DNA from: Pseudomonadota bacterium | GTDB lineage: Bacteria > Pseudomonadota > Gammaproteobacteria > Burkholderiales > Burkholderiaceae_C | Length of the DNA: 64,000 nucleotides | Reading direction: 5' to 3' | NCBI GenBank assembly: GCA_023442945.1 | Contig: JAEZWW010000071.1 | Coordinates: 1 to 64,000, forward strand | Shown: one piece after another, positions 33,459-40,848 of the stretch | Layout: each line of letters starts with the position of its first letter | How positions within the stretch are numbered: the first letter of the stretch is position 1 | Notes under the pieces: model-generated | The model's database searches: none | What the model was told of the DNA's origin: nothing | Seen by the model: the letters and a program-made list of their open reading frames with translations, nothing else | Position numbers and translations under genes: made by a program

Positions 33459-34426
33459 TGCCGATACTGACCGCCATCGTGCTGGCGGGCTTCGTTGGGT
33501 ACGGCGCGGCCTGGTATTTCGGTGCGATCGAGGGCAACTTCGCGCTCTTGCTGTTCCTGGCCACGGTTGTGACCGGCGTCTACTGGTTGGCCGAGCGTTT
33601 CATTTTCCTGCCGCGCCGCCGCCGTGCGGCGCAGCAGGCGGTGGATGCCGTTCGCGGGCGCCGGGAGGAATTGGCGCGTCAGGGCATTGATCAGGTCGAC
33701 ACCAGCTTTGAAGATGCGGCGCGCGAAAAACAACTGGCCCAGCCCTGGTGGTTGGATTGGACGGCCGGCCTGTTCCCGGTCATCGCCATCGTCTTTCTGC
33801 TGCGTTCCTTTGTTTTCGAGCCCTTCAAGATCCCCTCGGGGTCGATGATCCCCACCTTGCTGATCGGCGACTTGATTCTGGTAAACAAATTCACTTACGG
33901 CCTCAAGCTGCCCGTCATCAACACCCGCATCACCGACGGCAACCCGCTGCAGCGCGGTGACGTGGTGGTCTTTCGCTACCCGCCCAAACCCAGCGTGGAC
34001 TACATCAAGCGGGTGGTTGGGCTGCCGGGCGACGAGGTGTCCTACCAGAACAAGCGCCTGACGATCAACGGCCAGTCAGTCGCCACGACGCAAGAGTCGG
34101 ACTTTTTCGACGAGTCGGTGATGGAGTATTTCCGCCAGTTCAGTGAGCAACTGGGTGAAAAAAATCACCGGATCATCGTCGACGAGCGCCGCCCCGCCTT
34201 CGTGGCCGGTGCGGACGAATTCAAGTACCGCGAGAATTGCCGTTACAGCGTCGAGGGGGTGACCTGCAAGGTACCCGAAGGACACTACTTCATGATGGGC
34301 GATAACCGCGACAATTCGCTGGACTCGCGCTACTGGGGGTTCGTGCCGGACGCCAACGTCGTCGGCAAGGCGTTTTTCGTCTGGATGAATTTCGGCGACG
34401 TGAAACGCATCGGCAGCTTCAACTGA
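33458..34426 (+). CDS. lepB: Signal peptidase I
   Basis: Membrane-bound leader peptidase that cleaves Sec and Tat signal peptides. Two N-terminal helices (residues about 4-22 and 28-46) and a third (about 104-120) precede the catalytic Ser 129 in IPSGSMIPTL; the general base Lys is in DYIKRVVGLPGDEV near residue 184. The box MGDNRDNSLDSRYWG closes the fold. Length 322. Coupled to lepA, as in most proteobacteria. Confidence 0.97.
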   Translation: MPILTAIVLAGFVGYGAAWYFGAIEGNFALLLFLATVVTGVYWLAERFIFLPRRRRAAQQAVDAVRGRREELARQGIDQVDTSFEDAAREKQLAQPWWLDWTAGLFPVIAIVFLLRSFVFEPFKIPSGSMIPTLLIGDLILVNKFTYGLKLPVINTRITDGNPLQRGDVVVFRYPPKPSVDYIKRVVGLPGDEVSYQNKRLTINGQSVATTQESDFFDESVMEYFRQFSEQLGEKNHRIIVDERRPAFVAGADEFKYRENCRYSVEGVTCKVPEGHYFMMGDNRDNSLDSRYWGFVPDANVVGKAFFVWMNFGDVKRIGSFN

Positions 34427-34455
34427 CACCGTTATTTTGGGGAGAGAGGGAAGAA

Positions 34456-34824
34456 ATGACACTGGCACCACGTTCCAAACAGCGCGGCATCTCGTTCTTT
34501 GGCTTGTTGATTCTGGGCATTGTGCTGGCTTTGCTGGCTATCGTTGGGGCGAAGGTGGTGCCCACGGCCACCGAGTACATGGGGATCCTCAAGGCGGTGA
34601 AGAAAGCGGCGGCTGAGAGCTCTACCGTGCCCGAGGTGCGTGCCTCGTTCGACCGAACCGCCTCGGTCGACTACATCACCTCAATCGAAGGCAAAGACCT
34701 GGAAGTCACCAAGAACGGCGACAAGGTGGTGGTCAGCTTCGCTTACGACAAAGAGATCGCCTTGGCAGGCCCCGCCTACTTGCTGATCAAGTACCGCGGT
34801 TCCTCCGACGGCGGCTACAACTGA
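34456..34824 (+). CDS. DUF4845 pilin-like membrane protein
   Basis: 122-residue protein of the DUF4845 family, always found between lepB and rnc in Burkholderiales. Its N-terminus (SKQRGISFFGLLILGIVLA) resembles a type IV pilin-like prepilin segment: a basic leader, Gly, then a hydrophobic helix. The rest is a small alpha/beta domain. Function unknown. A strong Shine-Dalgarno (GGGAGAGAGGG) precedes the start. Confidence 0.88.
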   Translation: MTLAPRSKQRGISFFGLLILGIVLALLAIVGAKVVPTATEYMGILKAVKKAAAESSTVPEVRASFDRTASVDYITSIEGKDLEVTKNGDKVVVSFAYDKEIALAGPAYLLIKYRGSSDGGYN

Positions 34825-34852
34825 GCGCGACTTCAGGCGCATCCCCAACCGC

Positions 34853-35545
34853 GTGACCGCACCTTCTGAACTGAACCCGCTGCAATCGCGCCTGCAGCAC
34901 CGGTTCACAGACGCTGCTCTGCTGCAGCGCGCGCTCACGCACCGCAGTTTCTCTGCCGATCACAACGAGCGGCTGGAGTTCCTGGGCGACTCCGTCCTCA
35001 ACCTCGCCGTTGCGCACATGCTGTACGAGGCGCTGGGCCAACTGCCCGAGGGCGATCTCTCGCGCGTGCGGGCGCAACTGGTGCGCCAGGACAGCCTGCA
35101 CCAGCTGGCGCTGGATTTGGGCTTGTCCCCCTTGCTGCGGCTGGGTGAGGGCGAGTTGCGTTCCGGCGGGCAGCGCCGTCCCTCGATCCTGGCCGATGCC
35201 TTGGAGGCGGTGATCGGCGCCGTCTATCTGGACGGGGGCCACGCAGCGGCTGATGCCCTCGTGAGGCGCCTGTTCGACCGCATCCAGATCACCCCCGCGC
35301 TGTCGGCCGCGTCCAAGGACGCAAAAACCGCCTTGCAGGAGTGGCTGCAGGGGCGCAAGATGCACTTGCCGCGCTACGAGGTGGTGCGCGTGCTGGGCGA
35401 GGCGCACCGGCAGACTTTCGAAGTGGCCTGCCACGTCGCCGAACGTGGCATGACGCAACTGGGCCAGGGGGCTTCGCGCCGGGCCGCTGAACAGGCGGCG
35501 GCGGCCGCGATGCTGCGAGCGCTTGATCCTTCCGTGCAGACATGA
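34853..35545 (+). CDS. rnc: Ribonuclease III
   Basis: Double-strand-specific endonuclease for rRNA processing and antisense RNA turnover. The catalytic signature ERLEFLGDSVLNL lies near residue 42 and the second acidic set in ADALEAVIGAVYLDGG near 118. A C-terminal double-stranded-RNA-binding domain follows (DAKTALQEWLQGRK). Length 230 from a GTG. Its stop overlaps the era start by 4 bp, the conserved rnc-era coupling. Confidence 0.97.
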   Translation: MTAPSELNPLQSRLQHRFTDAALLQRALTHRSFSADHNERLEFLGDSVLNLAVAHMLYEALGQLPEGDLSRVRAQLVRQDSLHQLALDLGLSPLLRLGEGELRSGGQRRPSILADALEAVIGAVYLDGGHAAADALVRRLFDRIQITPALSAASKDAKTALQEWLQGRKMHLPRYEVVRVLGEAHRQTFEVACHVAERGMTQLGQGASRRAAEQAAAAAMLRALDPSVQT

Positions 35546-36570
35546 ATGCTACTAACTCCATAGCTGGCCGCGCAGATGCTGAGGGCGCTGGCGGCCAAGA
35601 TGACCTAAAAATGCCCGGTGTGCCGAGTACCGTGGATGTGGGCGGCGCGGCGGGCGACGGCTCGCAGCGCTGCGGCCTGATCGCGATTGTGGGCAAGCCC
35701 AACGTGGGCAAGTCCACGCTGTTGAACGCCCTGGTCGGCCAGAAGATCAGCATCACCAGCCGCAAGGCGCAGACCACGCGCCACCGCATCACCGGCATCC
35801 GCACGCTGGTGAACGACCAGGGCGGCGGCACGCAGTTTGTGTTTGTCGACACGCCTGGTTTTCAGACCAAGCACAGCGCCGCGCTGAACAAGTCGCTCAA
35901 CAAGACCGTGATGGGCGCCATCGACGGAGTCGATCTGGTGCTGTTCGTTGTTGAGGCAGGCAGCTTCACGCTCGCGGACGCCAAGGTGCTGTCGCTTCTC
36001 AAGGCGGGCACGCCGACGCTGCTGGTCGCCAACAAGCTCGACACCGTGCACCGCCGCGCCGAGATCGCGCCGTGGCTGCGCGACATGCAGGAACGCCACC
36101 CCTTCGCCGAGTTCGTGCCCATGTCGGCCAAGAACCCCAAGGACGTGCAACGCTTGCTGCAAATTTGCGAGCAGTACCTTCCCGTGCAGCCTTGGTGGTA
36201 CAGCGAGGACGAGCTGACCGACCGCAGCGAAAAATTCCTCGCCAGCGAAGTCGTGCGCGAAAAGCTCTTCCGCCTGACCGGTGATGAACTGCCCTACACG
36301 TCCACCGTCATCATCGAGAAATTCGAAGAAGAAAAGAGCAAGCAACATAACCGCATGGTGCGCATTGCCGCCACCATCGTGGTCGAGCGCGACGGTCACA
36401 AGGCGATGGTGATCGGCGACAAGGGCGAGCGCCTCAAGCGCATCGGCACGGAGGCGCGCCAAGAGCTGGAAAAGCTGATGGACGCCAAGGTCTTCCTGGA
36501 GCTGTGGGTCAAGGTGCGTTCCGGCTGGGCCGACGACGAAGCACGCGTGCGCAGCTTCGGGTATGAGTGA
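35542..36570 (+). CDS. era: Ribosome-assembly GTPase Era
   Basis: GTPase that binds the 3' end of 16S rRNA. G1 GKPNVGKS (residues 51-58), G3 DTPGF, G4 NKLD, and a C-terminal KH domain (IVVERDGHKAMVIGDKGERLK). Length 342. Odd: the G domain starts about 36 residues later than in E. coli Era. The first ~20 residues of this extension (N-A-T-N-S-I-A-G-R-A-D...) are encoded by an antisense copy of the dispersed repeat that begins 3 bp after the start codon. No alternative start lies between the repeat and the G domain except the ATG at 35611. Confidence 0.97.
   Translation: MNATNSIAGRADAEGAGGQDDLKMPGVPSTVDVGGAAGDGSQRCGLIAIVGKPNVGKSTLLNALVGQKISITSRKAQTTRHRITGIRTLVNDQGGGTQFVFVDTPGFQTKHSAALNKSLNKTVMGAIDGVDLVLFVVEAGSFTLADAKVLSLLKAGTPTLLVANKLDTVHRRAEIAPWLRDMQERHPFAEFVPMSAKNPKDVQRLLQICEQYLPVQPWWYSEDELTDRSEKFLASEVVREKLFRLTGDELPYTSTVIIEKFEEEKSKQHNRMVRIAATIVVERDGHKAMVIGDKGERLKRIGTEARQELEKLMDAKVFLELWVKVRSGWADDEARVRSFGYE
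35548..35597 (-). repeat. Dispersed repeat copy forming the Era N-terminal extension
   Basis: On the minus strand: GGCCGCCAGCGCCCTCAGCA, core TCTGCGCGGCCAGCTATG, tail TAGTAGC. The plus strand is translated in-frame in Era as A-T-N-S-I-A-G-R-A-D. It starts immediately after the rnc stop / era start overlap. Confidence 0.88.
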
Positions 36571-36720
36571 TGCCCCCCTGAGCGGCTCACGCAGCTTCCC
36601 CCCGGTGGGGGGACGACGCTGGCGGACTGGCCAAGCCAGATCCGCGGCGTCCGCTGGAACGGCCTGCTCCGCGGCCCGTTTTGGGCCCTGCTGCGCAGGC
36701 CCGTCAGACGGAGGAGTGCG
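36571..36720. repeat. Second dispersed repeat type (GC-rich, hairpin-forming) between era and recO
   Basis: Begins one base after the era stop: a CCCCCCTGAGCGGCT motif, then CCCCCC-ggt-GGGGGG (36598-36612), GACGACGCTGGCGG, and further inverted segments (GGCCTGCTCCGCGGCC, GGGCCCTGCTGCGCAGGCCC). This matches the general form of a repeat I associate with Comamonadaceae intergenic regions (recollection, not searched). The remaining bases to recO show nothing else recognisable. Confidence 0.65.
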
Positions 36721-36897
36721 AGTCGCGCGCTATCTGAGTACACCAGAGATAAGTGAGGCAGGGCAAGGCGCGCCAATGAGCTTGCCATTGCAGAGAAGAA
36801 GGCTGCTGCGCGTTGCAGCGCTGAAAGCCCATCGACTGCAGCACTGCCACCCCCCGCGGAGCCTGACCTGAAGCGCGTCTCGCACGAGCCGGCCTAC

Positions 36898-37635
36898 GTG
36901 TTGCACCACTACGACTGGAGCGAGTCCAGCGTCATTGTGGAAGCTTTCACGCGCGCGCATGGGCGCATTGCGTTGGTGGCCAAGGGGGCCAAACGGCCGT
37001 CGTCCAACTTCCGCCCGGTGCTATTGCCTTTGCAGCAGCTGGCGCTGAGCTGGGGCGGGGATGCCGAGATCCGAACGCTGAAAAGCGCCGAGTGGGGCGG
37101 CGGCCAGGTGATGCCCACCGGCGAGCCGCTGCTGTCGGGCTACTACGCCAACGAATTGCTGATGCGCCTGCTGGCGCGCGACGATGCGCACCCGCGCTTG
37201 TTCGACGCCTACGCCACCTTGGTCCACGTGCTGGCCGCGGACGAGGGCGAGTCGCTGGTCGGCGCAGCGTTGCGCGCGTTCGAGCTGCTGGTGCTGCGCG
37301 AAACCGGTCACTTGCCCGCGCTCAACGTGCAGACGCTCACGCTTGCCAGCTTGGTGCCCGATGAGGCGTACCGCCTGGTGCCCGAAGGTGGCCTGCGCGC
37401 TGCGCACGCCGACGACGCCAGCTGGCTGCCCGGCGCGCAGTGGCTGGCGCTCAGCGACGCGCTGGCCGATGAGGCGCCGCTGACGGCCGCGTTGAACGTG
37501 GCCGCACGCCTGCCCGGCGATCAGCGCATGCACCTGCGTCAGCAACTGCGCGAGCTGCTCCACTACCATTGCGGCGTTGGCACGTTGCGCACGCGCCAGC
37601 TGATGATGGACCTGCAATCGCTCCAAGTACCGTGA
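36898..37635 (+). CDS. recO: DNA repair protein RecO (start codon unclear)
   Basis: RecFOR pathway protein that loads RecA and anneals SSB-coated DNA. It shows the OB-fold N-terminus (HHYDWSESSVIVEAF, RIALVAKGAKRPSSNFRP) and the helical C-terminal domain. The GTG at 36898 is the first standard start codon in frame, but the conserved family N-terminus continues upstream as K-R-V-S-H-E-P-A-Y-V with no ATG, GTG or TTG. A CTG at 36868 would fit exactly. Length 245 (255 with the CTG). The stop overlaps the pdxJ GTG by 4 bp. Confidence 0.9.
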   Translation: MLHHYDWSESSVIVEAFTRAHGRIALVAKGAKRPSSNFRPVLLPLQQLALSWGGDAEIRTLKSAEWGGGQVMPTGEPLLSGYYANELLMRLLARDDAHPRLFDAYATLVHVLAADEGESLVGAALRAFELLVLRETGHLPALNVQTLTLASLVPDEAYRLVPEGGLRAAHADDASWLPGAQWLALSDALADEAPLTAALNVAARLPGDQRMHLRQQLRELLHYHCGVGTLRTRQLMMDLQSLQVP

Positions 37636-38420
37636 CCCCCGCCACCCAGCTTTCCGTCAACGTCAACAAGGTCGCCCTGGTGCGCAACACGCGCCACCTG
37701 GGCATTCCCAGCGTCACGCGCGCGGCCGAGCTGTGCCTGCAGGCCGGTGCCAACGGCATCACCGTGCACCCGCGCCCGGACGAGCGGCACATTCGTTCGG
37801 ACGACGTGTTCGCGCTGGCCGAGCTGCTACAGCGCTGGCCCGGCCGCGAATACAACATTGAAGGCAACCCGACGCAGAACCTGCTCGGCTTTGTGCGCGA
37901 GCTGGCCGCGCGCGGCCAGGCGCCCGACCAATGCACCTTCGTGCCCGACAGCGAAGACCAGTTCACCAGCGACCACGGCTGGCCGCTGGCCGACGCCGCC
38001 GTGCGCGCACGCCTGCAGCCGCTGATCGCCGAAGTCACGGCCTTGGGCGCGCGCGTCAGTCTGTTCATGGACCCCGACCCGGCGCTGATGTCGCTGGCAC
38101 GCGAAGTGGGCGCTCAGCGCGTCGAGCTGTACACCGAACCCTACGCTGCCGCCTGGGCCGACCCCACGGCTCGGCACACCCAATTGGCGCGCTACGCCGC
38201 CGCCGCCCAAGCCGCGCTGGACGTGGGCCTGCAGGTCAACGCTGGCCACGATTTGAACCGCGACAACCTGCCGACCTTCGTGCGTGAAGTGCCCGGCGTG
38301 GCCGAGGTATCGATCGGGCACGCCCTGATCGCCGACGCGCTGGAGCTGGGCTATGCCGCTACGGTGCGCGCCTACCTGGCCTGCTGCCGGGGTGAAGATG
38401 TGGTGTTGGGTGCTATTTAA
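37632..38420 (+). CDS. pdxJ: Pyridoxine 5'-phosphate synthase
   Basis: Condenses 1-deoxyxylulose 5-phosphate with 3-amino-2-oxopropyl phosphate to PNP, in vitamin B6 synthesis. It shows LSVNVNKVALVRNTR, GITVHPRPDERHI and the conserved NAGHDLNRDNLP. Length 262 from the GTG at 37632; the longer open frame upstream overlaps recO and is not conserved. Odd: the last codons and the TAA stop (Gly-Ala-Ile-stop) lie within a copy of the dispersed repeat. Confidence 0.96.
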   Translation: MTPATQLSVNVNKVALVRNTRHLGIPSVTRAAELCLQAGANGITVHPRPDERHIRSDDVFALAELLQRWPGREYNIEGNPTQNLLGFVRELAARGQAPDQCTFVPDSEDQFTSDHGWPLADAAVRARLQPLIAEVTALGARVSLFMDPDPALMSLAREVGAQRVELYTEPYAAAWADPTARHTQLARYAAAAQAALDVGLQVNAGHDLNRDNLPTFVREVPGVAEVSIGHALIADALELGYAATVRAYLACCRGEDVVLGAI

Positions 38421-38461
38421 AGAGTAGCTGGCCGCGCAGATTGCACTAAGGCCGCAAGGCC
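38412..38461 (-). repeat. Dispersed repeat copy overlapping the pdxJ stop
   Basis: On the minus strand: GGCCTTGCGGCCTTAGTGCA, core TCTGCGCGGCCAGCTACT, tail ATAGCACC. It contains the pdxJ TAA (38418-38420) and ends 13 bp before the acpS ATG. With the copy at 38924 it brackets acpS in inverted orientation. Confidence 0.85.
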
Positions 38462-38474
38462 AAAAGGCTTGAAA

Positions 38475-38903
38475 ATGATCCACGGCATCGGCACCGATAT
38501 CTGTGACATCCGCCGCATCCGTGCGAGCTTTGAACGCCACGGCGACCGCTTCGCCGAGAAGATTTTGAGCGAGGGCGAACTCGCCGTCTGGCGCCGCCGC
38601 CGCGCGCGCTGGCCCGAGCGTGGCCTGCGCTACTTGGCCACGCGCTTTTCCGCCAAAGAGGCGTTCAGCAAGGCCATCGGCCTGGGCATGCGCCTGCCGA
38701 TGCACTGGCGCCTGTGCGAGATCGCCAACCGCCCCAGCGGCGAGCCGATGATCGTTTTGCACGGCGGGCTGAAGACCTGGTTTGAGGCGCAGCAACTCAC
38801 CGCCCACATCACCGTGACGGACGAGAGTGAATACGCCGCCAGCTTCTGCGTGGTCGAGCGGCCAGATGCGCGGTTAGCGCCCGCGCCTCCATCCAAACCT
38901 TAG
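38475..38903 (+). CDS. acpS: Holo-ACP synthase
   Basis: Attaches 4'-phosphopantetheine to acyl carrier protein. The Mg-binding motif GIGTDICDIRRIR is N-terminal, and the second motif FSAKEAFSKAIGLG carries the catalytic Glu and Lys. Length 142 from the ATG at 38475, with a C-terminal tail a few residues longer than usual. pdxJ-acpS is a conserved pair. Confidence 0.95.
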   Translation: MIHGIGTDICDIRRIRASFERHGDRFAEKILSEGELAVWRRRRARWPERGLRYLATRFSAKEAFSKAIGLGMRLPMHWRLCEIANRPSGEPMIVLHGGLKTWFEAQQLTAHITVTDESEYAASFCVVERPDARLAPAPPSKP

Positions 38904-38923
38904 TCCCCGTTTCAAGCCAAATC

Positions 38924-38974
38924 GGCCTGTGGCGCGCACCGGGTGTGCGCGGCCAGCTATCAAATCGGTAGAGC
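38924..38974 (+). repeat. Dispersed repeat copy between acpS and nagZ
   Basis: Forward copy: GGCCTGTGGCGCGCACCGG, core TGTGCGCGGCCAGCTATC, tail GGTAGAGC. Inverted relative to the copy at 38412. Confidence 0.8.
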
Positions 38975-39015
38975 TACACTGCACGCTTTGCCAACCCCGC
39001 CGCGCACGCACCGCC

Positions 39016-40074
39016 ATGGACACCACCTCTCCGCTCCTCATCGATATCGCCGGCACCGCGCTCAGCACGGACGACCGTCGGCGCCTGGCGCACCCGCTGG
39101 TGGGCGGCATGATTCTGTTCACCCGCAACTGGGAGAGCAGGGCGCAACTCTCCGCGCTGACGGCCGACATCCACCGTCTGCGGCCTGACTTGCTGATCTG
39201 CGTCGACCACGAAGGCGGGCGTGTGCAGCGCTTTCGCACCGACGGCTTCACCCACCTGCCGCCGATGCGTGCCTTGGGCGATCTGTGGATGCAGGACGCC
39301 ATGCGCGCGCAGGACGCGGCCAGCGCTTGCGGCTACGTGCTGGGGGCGGAGTTGCGCGCCTGCGGCGTCGACTTTTCGTTTGCCCCTGTCTTGGACTTGA
39401 ATTGGGGGCCGAGCGGCGTCATCGGCGATCGCGCCTTGCATGCCGACCCGCGCGTCGTCACCGTGCTGGCCAAAAGCGTCGCGCACGGCATGCTGCGCGC
39501 CGGCATGGCGCACTGCGGCAAACACTTTCCGGGGCACGGCTATGTCGCCGCCGATTCCCACACCGACGTGCCCATCGACCGCCGCACGCTCAGCGCCATC
39601 GTCACGGACGATGCGGCGCCCTACGGCTGGCTGCGCAGCACCTTGACCGCCGTCATGGCCGCGCATGTGGTCTACCCCAAGGTCGACCCGCGCCCGGCCG
39701 GCTATTCCGCGCGCTGGCTGCAGGCCGTGCTGCGCGGCCGCCTGGGTTTTGGCGGCGCGGTGTTCACCGACGACTTGTCGATGGAAGGCGCGCGCCACAT
39801 CGGCGGCCAGACGCTCAGCCCGACCGAAGCGGTGCTGGCCGCGCTCGACGCGGGCTGCGATCTGGCGCTGATGTGCAACCAATCGCTACAGGGCGGGGTA
39901 GTGCTGGACGAGGTGATCGACGGCTTGGCCGAAGCGCAGATCAGCGGCCGCTGGCAACCCAACCGCGCGTCCGAAGCGCGCCGCCTGGCCTTGTTGCCCA
40001 CCAGCCCGGCGCCCGATTGGGAAAGCCTGATGCGCTCGCCCGAGTACCTGCAGGCGATGGCTTTGCTGCCCTGA
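39016..40074 (+). CDS. nagZ: Beta-N-acetylhexosaminidase (peptidoglycan recycling)
   Basis: Glycoside hydrolase family 3 enzyme, cytoplasmic, removing GlcNAc from anhydromuropeptides. Motifs: GGMILFTRNWES, DHEGGRVQRFR, the catalytic loop CGKHFPGHGYVAADSHTD and the nucleophile Asp in FTDDLSMEGA. Length 352 from the ATG at 39016. acpS-nagZ adjacency is common in beta-proteobacteria. Confidence 0.95.
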   Translation: MDTTSPLLIDIAGTALSTDDRRRLAHPLVGGMILFTRNWESRAQLSALTADIHRLRPDLLICVDHEGGRVQRFRTDGFTHLPPMRALGDLWMQDAMRAQDAASACGYVLGAELRACGVDFSFAPVLDLNWGPSGVIGDRALHADPRVVTVLAKSVAHGMLRAGMAHCGKHFPGHGYVAADSHTDVPIDRRTLSAIVTDDAAPYGWLRSTLTAVMAAHVVYPKVDPRPAGYSARWLQAVLRGRLGFGGAVFTDDLSMEGARHIGGQTLSPTEAVLAALDAGCDLALMCNQSLQGGVVLDEVIDGLAEAQISGRWQPNRASEARRLALLPTSPAPDWESLMRSPEYLQAMALLP

Positions 40075-40145
40075 AGGCCCGCCAGCCTGCGCGGCTTTCG
40101 TGACATAAAGCCGAACTTTGGCCCGCAAATCGCGTCAGAATAGCC

Positions 40146-40574
40146 ATGAACGACATGCTGTACCGCTACCTCACCCCTCCCGCTGCCGCGTCGAGTAACG
40201 CTGCTGAACGCTTTTTTGGCCGTCTGATGGGCCTGATGGTGTGGGCGCTGCTGGCCACGATGGGCGTGATCTTTGCGCTCAGCCTGCTGGTCTGGCTGGT
40301 GGTGATGGTGGTGATCAGTCTGGTCGCCAGCGTGTTCACCGGCCGTCCCGCCGCCGTCACCGTGCTGTGGCGCCGTTACCGCGACCTGACCAGCAGCCTG
40401 GCACGCCAGCGCTGGCCGCAAGGCGACCGCCGCGCCAGCGCCACGCCGCGCGCCGACGCTGCCAGCGCCACCGGTGCCGGCACCCCCAGCAGCGCCGTGC
40501 AGGACGTGGGCTGGCGTGAAGTCGCTGCCCCCCGCGCCAACGACGGCGCCGGCCATTCACCCTCGCATTCCTGA
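40146..40574 (+). CDS. Hypothetical small inner-membrane protein
   Basis: 142 residues, not recognised. One long hydrophobic region (about residues 24-62, probably two helices: LMGLMVWALLATMGVIFALS and LLVWLVVMVVISLVASVF), then a basic segment (WRRYRDLTSSLARQRWP) and an Ala/Ser/Pro-rich, probably disordered tail. Start and length are plausible because the frame is free of antisense competitors with conserved sequence. No function is suggested. Confidence 0.6.
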   Translation: MNDMLYRYLTPPAAASSNAAERFFGRLMGLMVWALLATMGVIFALSLLVWLVVMVVISLVASVFTGRPAAVTVLWRRYRDLTSSLARQRWPQGDRRASATPRADAASATGAGTPSSAVQDVGWREVAAPRANDGAGHSPSHS

Positions 40575-40669
40575 GCCGGTTTTCGGCCATGCGGTGCCGA
40601 CCGCTGGTTGGCGCTGCGCCAGCGCTGTCCGCGCAAGGCGGACAAGGTCTGGGCAATGCCCACATTTTT

Positions 40670-40719
40670 ACTATCTTATCGATAGCTGCCCGCGCAGATC
40701 CACGTAGGGCTGCAGGCCT
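40670..40719 (-). repeat. Dispersed repeat copy upstream of the acyl-CoA synthetase gene
   Basis: On the minus strand: GGCCTGCAGCCCTACGTGGA, core TCTGCGCGGGCAGCTATC, tail GATAG; the CTATC/GATAG ends pair. One of the closest copies to consensus. The rest of the 274-bp gap 40575-40848 shows nothing else. Confidence 0.9.
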
Positions 40720-40848
40720 GTTTTCCTTGTAAATCCCGAGCAAGGCTCGGGGGCTCCGCGCTTGCTTGCGGGAGTACGCTACGATGCACCGAACGTTGCC
40801 AGCGTTGCGACAGGCGCTGGCGGTGACAAGCGACGTACGGAGACAAAC

